From: Fistulifera solaris
Lineage: Eukaryota; Bacillariophyta; Bacillariophyceae; Naviculales; Stauroneidaceae
Direction of reading: 5' to 3'
NCBI GenBank assembly: GCA_030295235.1
Contig: AP026129.1
Location: 62,001-126,000 of the forward strand
DNA length: 64,000 bases
Shown here: positions 47,631 through 58,493 of the stretch, in pieces
How the letters are laid out: each line of letters begins with the position of its first letter
Numbering within the stretch: the stretch's first letter is position 1
The notes under the pieces: generated by a model
Told to the model about the DNA's origin: nothing
Seen by the model: only the letters and a program-made list of their open reading frames with translations
Databases searched by the model: none
Program-made: the position numbers and the translations under genes

Positions 47631-49482
47631 TTAAGGAGTACAGCGATTAGGATCACGAGGGAACATGGAAGCCTTACGGACATTGTCTAATCCCAAGTAA
47701 AGGAATACCACTCGCTCTAGTCCGATGCCGGCACCAGCGTGAGGACTCACACCGTGACGGAACGATTCAATATAAGCAGACAATCCTTCCCCTGGTTCAA
47801 TGCCTTTGTCTTGCAGATTCTTCACAACGAGATCGGGATCATGGCATCGCTGGGCACCCGAACAGATTTCTTGCCCTCGAATAAAGATATCGTACGAGTT
47901 CGAGTATCGCTGGTCTTCAGGATCGGGCATGGTATAAAAGGGTCGAATTGTAGAAGGATATTTGTCCAACATGAAGAAGTCCGTCCCATACTTTTCTTTG
48001 ACAATGCGTCCCAGCTCTAGCTCCATTGCTCCATTCAAGTCACCCATACCGTCCCCCAAATCAAACTTATCTTTCAAAAGATCCATGGCCTCGGGCCAGT
48101 GCAAGACACACGGTTCGTCTGTAAAAGTGACCGGTTCCGATGCATATTGTTGACGGACGACCGCCAACTCCTTTGCCCAACGTGTCTCCAAACCATTAAA
48201 AATGTGTTTGAACAATTTGTGAATGACCTCTAATGTTTCCATGTAATGATCATCAATGGCCATTTCCAAATCCAATCCGGTGAACTCACACAGATGACGC
48301 CGCGTATTCGAATTTTCCGCCCGAAACACCGGTCCAATTTCAAAGACTCGCGGTAAATCAGAAGCAATCGCCATTTGCTTGTACAACTGTGGAGACTGGG
48401 CCAAACAAGCCGTCGTTCCAAAATAATCTGTCGTAAAGACTCCTGCTCCACTTTCACTTTCTCCCGCAATTAACTTCGGTGAGTGGATTTCCACAAATCC
48501 TTCCGCGTAAAGTGCTTCTCGGAACAGCTGACAAACCGCCGATTGAATGCGCAATATGGCATTGTTGGCGGGCGCCCGTAAATCCATCCAACGATGATCC
48601 AATCGGATTTCTTGTCCCAATCGAGGAAACGGTCGATCCGTGTCTTGCGAAGCCTCGACTTCAGTTTCACTGCGTGCCGCGTCTTCAACGAGGAATGGCA
48701 AAACAGCTGCGGCCTTCGAAACAGTGTGAATGCGTCGAATGGTGAGTTCGACATCTTGTACTGAACACGATTTAACATCCGCCGGTACCAATGTTCCTTC
48801 TAAATCAACAATGGACTCGACGGTGAGTGATTTGAGGTATTTGAGCATTTTCTGCGATTCGTCTGGGTTCTCTTTATCTTTGAAATAACACGCCTGTATG
48901 GTATGAAAACTATCTTGTCGGAGTACCAAGAAACAGGAGCCTCCTTTGACCCGTATCGATTGCAATCGTCCACGCAACCAAACAGTCTGTCCAGCATTCT
49001 CTTGCGACAAATCAGCGACTGTGGCAAAGGACGCTCCGTTCGACTTTGTGACATGACTCGCGTGAAATCTCCCATAATCGGATAAGTGTCTTGTTGACTG
49101 TAAGAAAGGTAAGTAACAGGATCGATGCGATCTTGTGCTTCCTTAGCCAGACGCTCAGCTTCCTTTTTGGCTTGTTTCTCAGCCTTGAGACGTTCCTTTT
49201 CGGCTCTAAAAACGAAAGAAACAAATTAGCTGGTTCGTGTTTGTATCGGGTACTTGGAATAATGGCTTTAGCTTTCAATACGTACTTGCGGGCATCCCGT
49301 TCGGCTTGTATCGCTTGCAATTCGGCTTCCGTTCGCTCTCCTGTATCGGAAGAGAGAAATCTTGGAATCAAAGAAACAGAACCGGCGCGAGGATACGCAT
49401 AGCGATACTGCAGGGCAGAAAATGCTTGCGTTGTAGTACGCAAGGCAGTCAAAAGGATCATGATGGTAAGTTGTCGCGACAT
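47631..49482 (-). CDS. Aspartyl-tRNA synthetase with N-terminal targeting extension
   Basis: Charges tRNA-Asp. Two exons, 49286-49482 and 47631-49205 (80-bp intron, GTACGT donor); 590 residues after repair. It is a eukaryote/archaeal-type class IIb enzyme: OB fold (TVWLRGRLQSIRVKGGSCFL), motif 1 region (RIQSAVCQLFREAL), motif 2 (FEIGPVFRAENSNTRRHLCE), and motif 3 (GAGIGLERVVFLYLGLDNVR). The first exon encodes a hydrophobic signal-like leader (MSRQLTIMILLTALRTTTQA then FSALQ), resembling a plastid bipartite presequence with cleavage before F; organelle targeting or dual targeting is inferred. A Lys/Glu/Ala-rich helix follows. One T is missing near 49032-49034 (SRTER/SFATVADLSQE). Confidence 0.92.
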
Positions 49483-49879
49483 TGATTGCACAAACGATGG
49501 GACGGAAAATGAATTCGTTTTGTCGAACAAAGGGAAGAAATTAATACTTCGTCTTTGCCGATAAATAATAAAGCAAGCAATTCGTGACTCCTCGGAAGCA
49601 AAAAAAAGGAGCAACAATAGACAATTGAAGCTTTATCAACACCACGCAACGAAGGACCTTGGATGTACTTGTAACAACAGGAAATAAATGGTGTCGATTA
49701 TTCTTGTACCTGCTACAATACTACTTGTACAATCATGTTCGAGTTCAACCTGCCATCAAACATCAAGAGAGAGAAACGGACGAAAACGTCAGTCATTCTA
49801 TCCGATGTCAAACTAAGGGCACCCGAACCCCGACCCCCGACATACCCCCTTCATATTCTGTGTGAGAGGGTCGATCGAT

Positions 49880-50060
49880 TTCAACAAAAACGATTGTGTA
49901 ACTATCATCGCTAGCGATAGAAAGTAGACTCCAAATACCAATCGACTTTTATTTCAGCTTCAAAATCAGAAATGAGCAAAGATGCAACGCTTCAAAAAAG
50001 TCTACCTGATGAAACACACGTTAGCCCCGTAGGAATTTGTGCGATACAGGGAAAACTGGA
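49880..50060 (-). repeat. Inverted copy of the 33.5-34 kb dispersed repeat
   Basis: The reverse complement reads CTGTATCG, AAATTCCTACGGGG, GAAGCGTTGCATCTTTGCTC and TTTTGAAGCTGAAAT, matching copy B at about 33750-33850 in order and spacing. It is about 16 kb from the other copies. Confidence 0.65.
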
Positions 50061-50499
50061 CGTTCGTCTGTAATTTATTTTGATTGCACTCTCTTTTTGT
50101 CAAGTATGATTGTCACAAAATGGCATCACCATCACAACCATCAAATCAAATAATGATGATGATTCAATGATGTTAAGAAAGGACGCCTGTCGCAATGTGA
50201 TGAAAATCTACGTCAAATGCACGTAGCCGCCGTACCTGGTAGGAATTTTGTAGAAGTATCAACGTTTCCTAGAAAAAAAAATCGACACTTTACCTTCTTT
50301 TTTAAACTCCTTGACTAGAGATATACAAGGTTAACTAACGTAAAATAATGCACTTTGGCTATGAATTAAATGACCCGACCGAAAAGGATGGTGTATTTGG
50401 CCATAAGATACTTGTATGTTCATTCAAAGTTCTCTAGTCGTGACTACGGAGTACCAATACCTGGTACTAACTACAAGTACAAGTACCTGGTACTTGTAT

Positions 50500-50545
50500 G
50501 CGTCACTCGTCACTCGTCACTCATCGCTCGTCACTCGTCACACAA
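50500..50545. repeat. GTCACTC heptamer array
   Basis: About six head-to-tail copies of GTCACTC, one with a substitution, ending in GTCACACAAAAGTGAC. Confidence 0.75.
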
Positions 50546-50713
50546 AAGTGACTGGTGGCGGTGCGATTCTTGCACGCAACAGAACTCTTGCATCCATTCC
50601 TTCTTCTTCCTCTTCTACTACTTCTACTTCTTCTACTACTACTACTTCTTCTTTTTTTCGTGTTCTTTGAACAAACAGCAATAACAAGCAACACTATACT
50701 ACTATTAATTAGC

Positions 50714-52754
50714 ATGCCGAAAGCAGTGGATGAAGATCGTGCGCGACGACGTGAATTGCTAGAACAAAAACGTGCCGCCCGACGATGGACGAAAGAGCAA
50801 GTACAACAGCAACAACAAAAGGATGCCCCCAAAGCCGCCGCTTCCACAACTGCTTCTACAACTACTACAGACACTTCCCGTGAACCGTGTTTATTATTTC
50901 AAATGAAAGAAGATTGCTGGAATTATACAATGGGTTTTCTATCGGCGACGGATATGGGTCGACTCATCATGACCTGCCGATCGGCACCCAGATTCTTTGC
51001 ACCATTGGATTATTTGGCGACGCGTTTACAGGCATTTCCGGATGTGCAGTACTGTCCTGCACCAACCATCGAGCAATTAGAAATGATTTGGAAACAAGCA
51101 GCGGCGGGGGGTGATACGGGGCGTATTCGTATTCTTCCTCGACAACCCGCCCAATCAGCGTATCCAGATTTCTTGGCGTACGCTCGTTTCCTTGAACAAT
51201 CGTTGCACAGATACTTGCGATTGAAACAACCTCATCAACAACCAGTATTACTAGGGAAATGGTGGCACCATGGTGTCCGTTTCACCCGAACATTCCCTGG
51301 TGCGATCGTTTGATGGAGTAGCTTCATGGGGTATAGGGAAACGTGGCCAGCTGGGGCACGGCAAACGCGAGGATGAAAAATTACCACAGCTCATTCGATT
51401 TGGGATAGGATACTCCGTAAAAATTGTACAAATTGCTGCGGGAGGTGGTCTCGTTCGTGTAGCACATTCACTCCTCTTGACGGAATTTGGTCGCGTGTTG
51501 TCCTTTGGGACAGGACAATATGGTGCACTAGGACACGGTTATTCGGCCGCCAAGCAACTTCCGGATATCATCAAGCCAAAATACATTGAGTCACTTCATT
51601 CCATTGTAGCTATTGCTGCGGGAGAACTGCATTCGGCAGCGGTGAACTCGGATGGAGATCTGTTTACTTGGGGGGATGGATTCTGTGGACAATTGGGACA
51701 CGGAGATAAGAGACCGCAGGTGTCTCCCAAACAAGTCGTTGCGGGAGATCTTGCCGATGAGTGTATTGCTGGCATTTCTTGTGGTAGTCGCCATACAGTC
51801 GCCATTACAGAAGATGGAGACGTATTCACTTGGGGTTTGGGGCATTTTGGAGTACTGGGAAGAACATTTACGCCTTTTGACTACGACGCCGATGCTGCGG
51901 TAGTGGCATTGGGTAGTGTGCCGGATGAGGATGGAGTCGAAGTAGGGCTTCCAGACCATGATTTACCAGAAGTACCTCCGCCACAACGAGACGCGGCAGC
52001 TGAACTTCTGGCGCATTTCGAACTGATTGCAAACCTTTCCCTGGAAGATTCGAGTGATCAATGTATACCCATGCCAGTGGAATCACTAAAGGGTATTCGC
52101 ATTGTTTCTTCCAGTGCTGGTCATCGTCACACGCTATTGTTGGATAGCCAAGGAGGAGTGTATTCCTGTGGAGCGGGTATTGCAGGTTGTCTTGGTCACG
52201 GAGATACCGAAAACCAAATGTTTCCCATGAAAATCAAGTGCTTCGACGAACAGCAAGTGCGAATAAGAAAAATTAGTGCAGGAGTAGACATGAGCATGGC
52301 TATCTCGGTAGACGGCAGAGTCTATGGATGGGGGAAAACAGACGATGGAAGGATTGGCTTGGGAATGTCACGTGGACAAATTATTTGGCCTCGTCAAGTG
52401 ATTATTCAAGATCCCATATCTGGCGCCAATCTTAAGGCAGTTGATGTGGAGTGCGGCTATGTTCATTCCATCATCGTCGCTCTCAATGGTACTCTCCATA
52501 TGTGTGGCGGCGTTGGCGTAGATGGCGAAGACGACGGTCAGGGACTAGAAGCTAGTAATGGCGAACTTGACCCAGCCAAGAAGGGCAAACCATATCAAAT
52601 GGAGAATATAAATGTTTGGCATCGAGTTCCGGAGCCCAAGGAGGATGTGGAACCAAAGCCAACTTACAAAAAAGTATGGGAAGTACGAGATCCGTGGCAG
52701 ATCGAAAATGATGAGTGGTGCCGATTAATTGAATTGCAATGTCACAAAAACTGA
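50714..52754 (+). CDS. RCC1-repeat protein with F-box-like N-terminus
   Basis: 679 residues after repair. The N-terminus is charged with a Gln/Ala/Thr-rich stretch, then an F-box-like helix set near residues 65-100 (KEDCWNYTMGFLSATDMGRL, MTCRSAPRF). The C-terminal two thirds form an RCC1 beta-propeller with about seven blades: GVASWGIGKRGQLGHGKRED, GRVLSFGTGQYGALGHGYS, GDLFTWGDGFCGQLGHGDK, GDVFTWGLGHFGVLGR, GGVYSCGAGIAGCLGHGD, GRVYGWGKTDDGRIGLG, plus terminal strands. Possible roles are substrate recognition for an SCF ligase or GEF-like scaffolding; neither is shown. One extra base near 51266-51271 breaks the frame between GKWWH and MVSVSPEHS. Start is the ATG of MPKAVDEDRARR; upstream is a trinucleotide tract that translates as a Leu run and is not a signal peptide. 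Confidence 0.85.
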
Positions 52755-53620
52755 ACGGCGTGAATGTGGAATGTTACGCTACAAATAATGACGGCTACAA
52801 TTCATTCCTTTTATCATGAATCACGCTGAACGACGGCTAAGATTATAAGAAGATGACTCTGGATTGAGTAAACTAGTACTCCGAGTACCAGGTACACGGA
52901 CTAGTTGTCACGCAGCATACACGTCACAACAACCTATACAAGTAAATTGCCGGGACGGTACCAGTACCGTACTCCTTAGCAACACCACAGATATTTAACC
53001 TTAATTCATGCTCAGACAAAATACAGGGGTTTACGTGATCCTCATCGTTAATCCTCATGCACGATGTGTCGGACAGGCGTACAGCACACCAACGCGTACG
53101 TCACATATTTAGCGTTCGATGACAACGAGGATGTGCTTCAACTTGGGATAAAGATGGCGCGCGCCTTGATAAAAAGAAATTCTTTTCGAGTTGACTCTCT
53201 ACCTCGAATGTATCTAATTCGTCTTGTCGCTAGTTTCTAGGTTAGGGCTCACACAACGAGTCGGCCCAATGCCACTTTAAAACAATGATAAGATAATCAC
53301 TAGCAATCGCTAATTTAGAGAATTAATTATCTCAGTGACTGTGTGTGTGTAAACAGCAGGTTGTATGTAGTTTGTCGAAAATCAAGTTCGCCATGGGCTA
53401 CATGAAACAACACGTGCCTAGCGTGTCGAATAGATGATGTGAGTTGTGCGGGATGGGCTAGCGCGATGCGGACAAGGATAGGTGCTAGCACCTGTCATCT
53501 GCTCGGTTGTGGTGCTTTCATGAAATGAAAGCAGAATTCATGAAATGAAAGATCTGAAATGCGTGGTGGGACGAAAAAGGACTTAGTCCAAAGTCAAAGT
53601 AACGATAGGAGATGGCTTGC
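52755..53620. other. Intergenic between convergent genes
   Basis: No gene supported. GTACTCCGAGTACCAGGTAC near 52876-52895 and GGTACCAGTACCGTACTCC near 52957-52975. A 15-bp direct repeat TTCATGAAATGAAAG occurs near 53517-53550. A short TG run lies near 53338-53350. Confidence 0.5.
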
Positions 53621-54763
53621 TTAGGGCTTCACAACTGCATAACCAAAGAGAGTGACGGCTTCTTCCAGACTAGGAAGCTCATTGTCGTATACATGCTCTG
53701 CAGACCGGCAGGCGTCTTTCCACAATTCGACACTAAATCGTCGAAACTTGGGGCGGGGGACTGACAGTTCGGCGGCGTTTTCAGCAGAGTCTACTACTTT
53801 TCGCTTTCGACTCGCAGCTTCATCGAGATAAAGCTGCAGACACTGAGCCTTGACTCGCGTGATTTCCATTTCTTTGCGCAGCTCAATCTGTTGCTAAAGT
53901 AGTTTATAACTTCTGTGAGACAGCCTGTTTATTGTACTCTCATTAACATGGAGCTAGCTTTGAAAAACACTCACCTCATTGCGACTACCGAATTCATCCA
54001 CCGATCCGGTGAAAATAAGTTCGCAGTTTCGAAATGAACGCAAAATGCGCTCGTCGGCAATGTCGGAACGGGTAGTGATATCTTCCATCGTAGGTACATT
54101 ACCCGAAGACGGTTTAAGAATATGCACAGTAACCCTATCTCGCTTGGTGACAAGTTCGTCCCCTTCCGGACCCGAACCACTGAAATCCGCCTCACTAGTT
54201 GTATCCGAGGAAGTGATGCTGTTGTCTTCGGATGTAACCGATGGCATACTAATCACCGACCAGGGAGAAACGAGTGACGAATTGCGACCAGGCAAACCAG
54301 CCGAGGAAATACGGCGGGGCGTCTGAAGGCGACCGACTTCTTGTTCGTGCATTTGCGTGACCATATCAACGAGTGAAATGTTGTGATTGTCATAAAGAGT
54401 AGCATCGCTGTGTTCGCGAGTTGATTTGAGCGGCATGGGGATATTCTTCAACGAGGGCTTGCGAATCTTAGCTTCCACACGGGGCTTCCAGTATCTCTTA
54501 CGATTGTTGACGAACCAGTTTGTAAGTTGCTTCATTTCGATGCCTGTATCTTCCATAATTTGCGCTTTCTCTTGCTCGGTTGGATAAGGATGAGCGACAT
54601 GCTCGGGACTCATAATCCACTGCTTGAGATACTCCACTGTTTCTGGAGGCAAACTGGAGGATTTTCGACTCTTTGATTTTGCTAGTGACTTTTCGAGACT
54701 ACTACTGCTGGAAGAATCCATCATCATCTTGCTAGAGTCTTTCATAGCAATCGAAACACTCAT
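53621..54763 (-). CDS. TALE-class homeodomain transcription factor
   Basis: 351-353 residues. Two exons: 53975-54763 and 53621-53887 (or to 53893; two in-frame AG acceptors differ by two Gln codons). The homeodomain near residues 40-105 has the three-residue loop extension (HVAHPYPTEQEKAQIMEDTG) and the recognition helix QLTNWFVNNRKRYWKP, as in the TALE (KNOX/PBC/IRX) class. The N-terminus is Ser/Lys-rich; the middle is Ser/Thr-rich and likely disordered. A C-terminal helical region includes EIELRKEMEITRVKAQCLQL. Start is the Met of MSVSIAMKDSS; the frame is open further upstream, but over sequence that reads as a 5' leader. Target genes unknown. Confidence 0.9.
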
Positions 54764-55336
54764 TGCTTGTGTCTTTTTGAAGATAGAGAGAGAGAGTGAG
54801 AAGAGATTTTGCAGAAGGCGTGTGCGGGAAAGTGATGTGCGCGTGATGGGAAAGTTGATGGGGGAGGAAAAAGAACAGATTTCGAGTTTGATGTGTGTGA
54901 GTTGCCATCGTCGACAGAAATTCATACAGTCCACACAACGTTTGTCGCATTCAGGGACGAAAAGAACAGGACAAATGTTTTCATCGATTGTGATTGGTTC
55001 ATTGGGTGGTGATGTATCCTTTCCACGAAGGCAAGTGAAAATTTCGGCGGTAAAAATGAACACGTCAGGGGATTGGGGACAGGTTACTATGACGGATTGT
55101 ACAGAAAACAATTAGTCGTTCTGATCTCTGATGACAAGAGTACTCAAATGGCCCCTGTCATCTGCTTGTTTCGGTGACGAGTGTCTGCGTCCGTGCAAGC
55201 GACAAGATCGGAGGACGGCATCAAGTGTTCATCGTGTTGCGCGCGATGGCGATGGAGGTGATGGGTGGGCTTGGAAAGTGATGGGCGATGGAAGTGCGTC
55301 GGAAGATAGCATCGAAACGAAGAAAACATTGAGCTT
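54764..55336. other. Intergenic, divergent promoter region
   Basis: 5' region shared by the homeodomain gene and a small gene on the plus strand. Open frames exist on both strands but none looks coding. GA-rich run near 54781-54800. Confidence 0.4.
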
Positions 55337-55741
55337 ATGAAACATACGAAACAACAGCTTCGAAAAACTCAATCTTTCGATTATGTTCCGCGCATTCAGA
55401 GCACTTCGAACGCAAAGAACGCGCGTGCGTATCAAAGAAAAACCTCCGCCGTCCTTGCACATCTTTCTACCTCAACACTAACGTTTTAGTCTTTTCGACG
55501 CAATCAAAAGGGCTGACAAAATAGTCAACGACGCGTCTGAGAAAGCAGTGAGCTTGATGATTCAAGCCAAACAGGATATCGCCCGGATAAGAGAGGAAAA
55601 AGATCGCAAAGGATTGATGAATCTTTCTTTCGTCGGTTTGAAGAAATTAGAATGGAAGAAGTGGCGCGTCGCAAATTGAGTGCGTCATGGATGTTTTTGA
55701 ACGACTACGAAAAGAAACACAAAGACAGAAATGTTCGATAG
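55337..55741 (+). CDS. Small basic helical protein, spliced
   Basis: No family recognised. Exon 1 is 55337-55428; a 61-bp intron GTATCA...CACTAACGTTTTAG with a good branch-point sequence (CTAAC) leads to exon 2, 55490-55741. The spliced frame reads MKHTKQQLRKTQSFDYVPRI and so on, then ALFDAIKRADKIVNDASEKA, QAKQDIARIREEKDRK. One A is missing near 55607-55610; restoring it continues as RIDESFFRRFEEIRMEEVAR, SASWMFLNDYEKKHKD to a stop. Total 345 nt (114 residues), a multiple of three only with that base. Highly charged, all helical. An additional upstream exon cannot be excluded. Confidence 0.5.
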
Positions 55742-56035
55742 AAACAATAAACAGTTCGACTTGTTTCATTGATGGACTTACCTCTGCACCGATTATGTTT
55801 TTTGTGATGTTTGGTGTAACAAAAAGATTTTTCGTGCTTGACAAAAAAATTCTGCTGACGACGATGGCCACGAAACGTAATGCAGCCACTGACAAGTGTT
55901 TTCAGCCAACGAAATCGCTTCATCCGCCGATGATGATTCAAGCAGCGAGTAGCGGGGGAGGACCGAATCCCAACTTCATGTTTCATGTCTTCCTTCTTTC
56001 CGATGCGAGATTGAAGTAGTCGTACTGAATCTAAC

Positions 56036-56440
56036 TTAGCATGTATTTTGCTGAAGAAGTTGTAGAGACCAGATGGCTTCTTTCTTCCTTCGACAACTAT
56101 TGGAGGAAGAGGCAGCGTCATCTTTGGCCTTTACTTTGTATTGGACTGTAAATTGCTCCCTTTCTGCTTTCATGATTGATGAGATCGGCACGCAACTTGG
56201 CGCAGATACCCCGATCCCAACTAGTGACTGAATCTTGAGCCGCGCGCTGTGCACACTTTTCTTTGCTTTTCCTACTACGTATATCAAAGACCTTAGCGTT
56301 GGATAACGGTTACCTCGTACACTAAAAGCAATACCCGTTTCGCGCCACTGCAGACGGCACTCATTAGTATGATGAAAATTTTGGTACACGATATACAAGC
56401 TATGAAAAAACTCCTCCCCCAACTCGGCCGCACTCGTCAT
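56036..56440 (-). CDS. Doubtful open reading frame
   Basis: 133 codons from an ATG, with protein-like composition (LQWRETGIAFSVRGNRYP; KAKKSVHSARLKIQSLVGIG). The plus strand across 55865-56526 is also open in several pieces that read plausibly (MASFFLRQLLEEEAASSLAF; MMKILVHDIQAMKKLLPQLG), so the coding strand is unresolved. Indels may be hiding one real gene. Confidence 0.25.
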   Translation of the reverse strand: MTSAAELGEEFFHSLYIVYQNFHHTNECRLQWRETGIAFSVRGNRYPTLRSLIYVVGKAKKSVHSARLKIQSLVGIGVSAPSCVPISSIMKAEREQFTVQYKVKAKDDAASSSNSCRRKKEAIWSLQLLQQNTC

Positions 56441-56526
56441 TCTCTCCACGAATTCCGTTCCCAATCCCAAGGGTTATACGCCACATTCGCGTTGGCATCG
56501 ATTGCCTTACAAACAACTTTTTGAAG

Positions 56527-57653
56527 ATGCGTTTTTGTTTACTACCACCGCTTTCTCTCTTTTGGCTCATCCCCATTGTGCAAGGCCGTTTTATACGTGA
56601 TTTGCTCAATAATGCCATTGGACGCTCGGGAGAATTTGAAATCACGCTCGCTTTCAAAGACGTGCCCTTTCTACATCGTTTACGATACTTTTTCCGGCTA
56701 GAATTCAATGGCAGAATACAATTGCGGGTGATGTTGTTGATGTAAATGACGAGCGTTTACCCACTTTCGAGCCCACTGACTGTGGACCTTACCCCGCTGC
56801 AGTGGATGATCTGTATATTTGTGTTTCCTACACAAATATGGATGGAGCGGGAGGAATTGTCGGTGGTGGTTACGCGTCCATCTATCGTCTTCCTTCTTAC
56901 TTACCAATTGTAGGATCGATGGTTTTCGATCAAGCCGATGTACCAGGCCTTAGACGGGATAGTTTGTTTCGCGCCAGTATTCTTAGTGAAATGGGGACCG
57001 TGGTGAGTAAAGACCTTTTCGGCTGTATGCTTTCTATTAAAAGACAATGCTCTCACTCTTTTCTGCCTTAGCTCGGTCTGAATTTATTTGCTTGGGATGG
57101 CAAAGATCTAGTAACCAGTGCCACGGGCAGTCCACCGTGTGTATACAAATCCGAGAGCAACGCGACACGAGAATGGCGATCCCTCTCTGGTTGCAGTAAC
57201 TCGGTTCCGGTCGAAAGTAGTTTTCCGGACGACGCTGCGATACACTGTGGACACTGGGATGAAGTATGCATGCAAAATGAAATCATGACACCCAATGTAC
57301 AGCGCCGTGGGCCCGTGTCTCGTGTTACAATTGGTGCTTTGGAAGATTTGGGTTATCAAGTCGATTACTCCAAAGCCGATAATTATGGTCCAGCCGATAT
57401 AGCAGCGTCTTGTCGATGCTCGGAACCATCGAGTCGTGCACTGATCCGAAAAGCTTCAAGTCAGTCGGAACGAAAACTTTCGTCCAGTGGATTTGATGCG
57501 GCTGTGTCATACGGGAAAGAACTGATCAGCAAACACCACTCAAGTATGCGACAAGAATCGGATTCGGTTGACACAGACTACGCTATTGGTAACACTGCAG
57601 TTGTATTGGTGTATGAGAATGGAGAATTGTTCAGTGTGACCACCACATTGTAA
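56527..57653 (+). CDS. Leishmanolysin-like (M8) protein with lost HExxH
   Basis: Secreted or surface protein of the leishmanolysin fold, 352 residues. The signal peptide is MRFCLLPPLSLFWLIPIVQG. Exons 56527-57002 and 57072-57653, 69-bp intron (GTGAGT). Family blocks: ARIQWQNTIAGDV, GGGYASIYRLPSYLPIVGSM, and CGHWDEVCMQNEIMTP (third zinc His and Met-turn region), then RVTIGALEDLGYQVDYSKAD. At the active-site helix the expected HEMGHVLG reads SEMGTVLG: both zinc histidines are replaced (AGT, ACC) although the Glu stays. It is therefore predicted inactive as a protease. One base is missing near 56694-56698 (RLRYFF/ARIQWQ). The C-terminal 80 residues are low complexity. Confidence 0.8.
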
Positions 57654-57706
57654 AAAATAGAAACTGCAACCTTACATGGAACTTTATATGACCTCTACTT
57701 ACTCAC

Positions 57707-58493
57707 TTAGCCATTCTTGTTACCTCCGCCAAAACCAGAGAAACCCATCATTGCAGCCATTTCCGGATCAATACCTTCAAAATCGACCTCCTCCCTCACC
57801 TTCGTCTTCTTCTTTTTCTTCTTCTTCTTGTTGTTGTTGCTGCTGTTGTCGCATGTTTTCCATAGCTTTCCTCTCTTTTCGTATTCTCTTCTTTTCTTCT
57901 CGCTCCCTTTGCAGTGCTTCATCTTTGCTTTGTACCAACTCATTCAAATCTACTATATCATCCAAGCTAGTTTCCTTTTGTGATTTTGATGTTTGTGAAA
58001 TGGATTTGAGACGATCTAAAACTTGATCCTTGGTCGATCGTTCGACTCGCATGGTAAATCCCAGCTTTCGTTGATGTTTTTTCCCGTTAATATGATCCAA
58101 GTAGGTAAGGGAATCCTTCAAAAAGCAATCACACACTTTACAATGCCAGCCGATTCCCGATTTGACCACGGCGTTATCCGCAGACACCATTTCCGATGTC
58201 CCTACTTTCGATTCTAAATCAATTGCTTGCTGTCGTGCTCGCAAAAATGCTCGTTTTGATCCTTCCGGACCTGCCGCATCAGGCGGTGCTGCCTGAAATT
58301 CTTCTTTGTTGCTGTCATCTTCGTTCTTAGCGTTTGCCGTGCTGTTGTCGGTTCCTTTCTTCCTTGTTTCTTCTAGATAGCCAGCCTCTTCTTCCCGGGC
58401 TTGTCGCTCCTTGGCCCGTTGCTCGTACGATTCCACATCCCATTTTCTTCGGGAGACGTTCGCTACTTGCTTATAATTCAAATTAGATGCCAT
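57707..58493 (-). CDS. ZMAT2: SNU23/ZMAT2 spliceosomal zinc-finger protein
   Basis: Component of the U4/U6.U5 tri-snRNP, acting in spliceosome activation by homology to Snu23. 261 residues after repair. The N-terminal RRKWDVESYEQRAKERQARE is the family signature; KRAFLRARQQAIDLESKVG follows, then the U1/matrin-type C2H2 finger (WHCKVCDCFLKDSLTYLDHI, then NGKKHQRKLG). A Glu/Lys/Gln coiled coil precedes the C-terminal DPEMAAMMGFSGFGG. The frame changes by +1 inside the Gln/Glu/Lys repeat, at an uncertain point in about 57805-57840. Convergent with the leishmanolysin gene, 53 bp between stops. Confidence 0.93.

Larger units (their letters stand above)
49483..50713. other. Intergenic with several repeats
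   Basis: No gene supported. It holds the inverted dispersed-repeat copy (about 49880-50060), TACGGAGTACC/ACCTGGTAC motifs near 50443-50490, a GTCACTC heptamer array near 50500-50545, and a TTC/CTA trinucleotide tract near 50600-50655 in the leader of the RCC1 gene. Confidence 0.55.

Noticed and set aside
49800-49860. tRNA-like segment
   Set aside because: No acceptor stem or consistent D/T-loop sequences could be folded by eye; no convincing tRNA was found anywhere in the window.
50555-50713. Poly-Leu signal peptide on the RCC1 protein
   Set aside because: It is the translation of a trinucleotide tract upstream of the natural ATG; RCC1/F-box proteins are not secreted.
54624-55115. 163-residue plus-strand protein opposite the homeodomain gene
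   Set aside because: Antisense shadow of the homeodomain coding exon and its leader.
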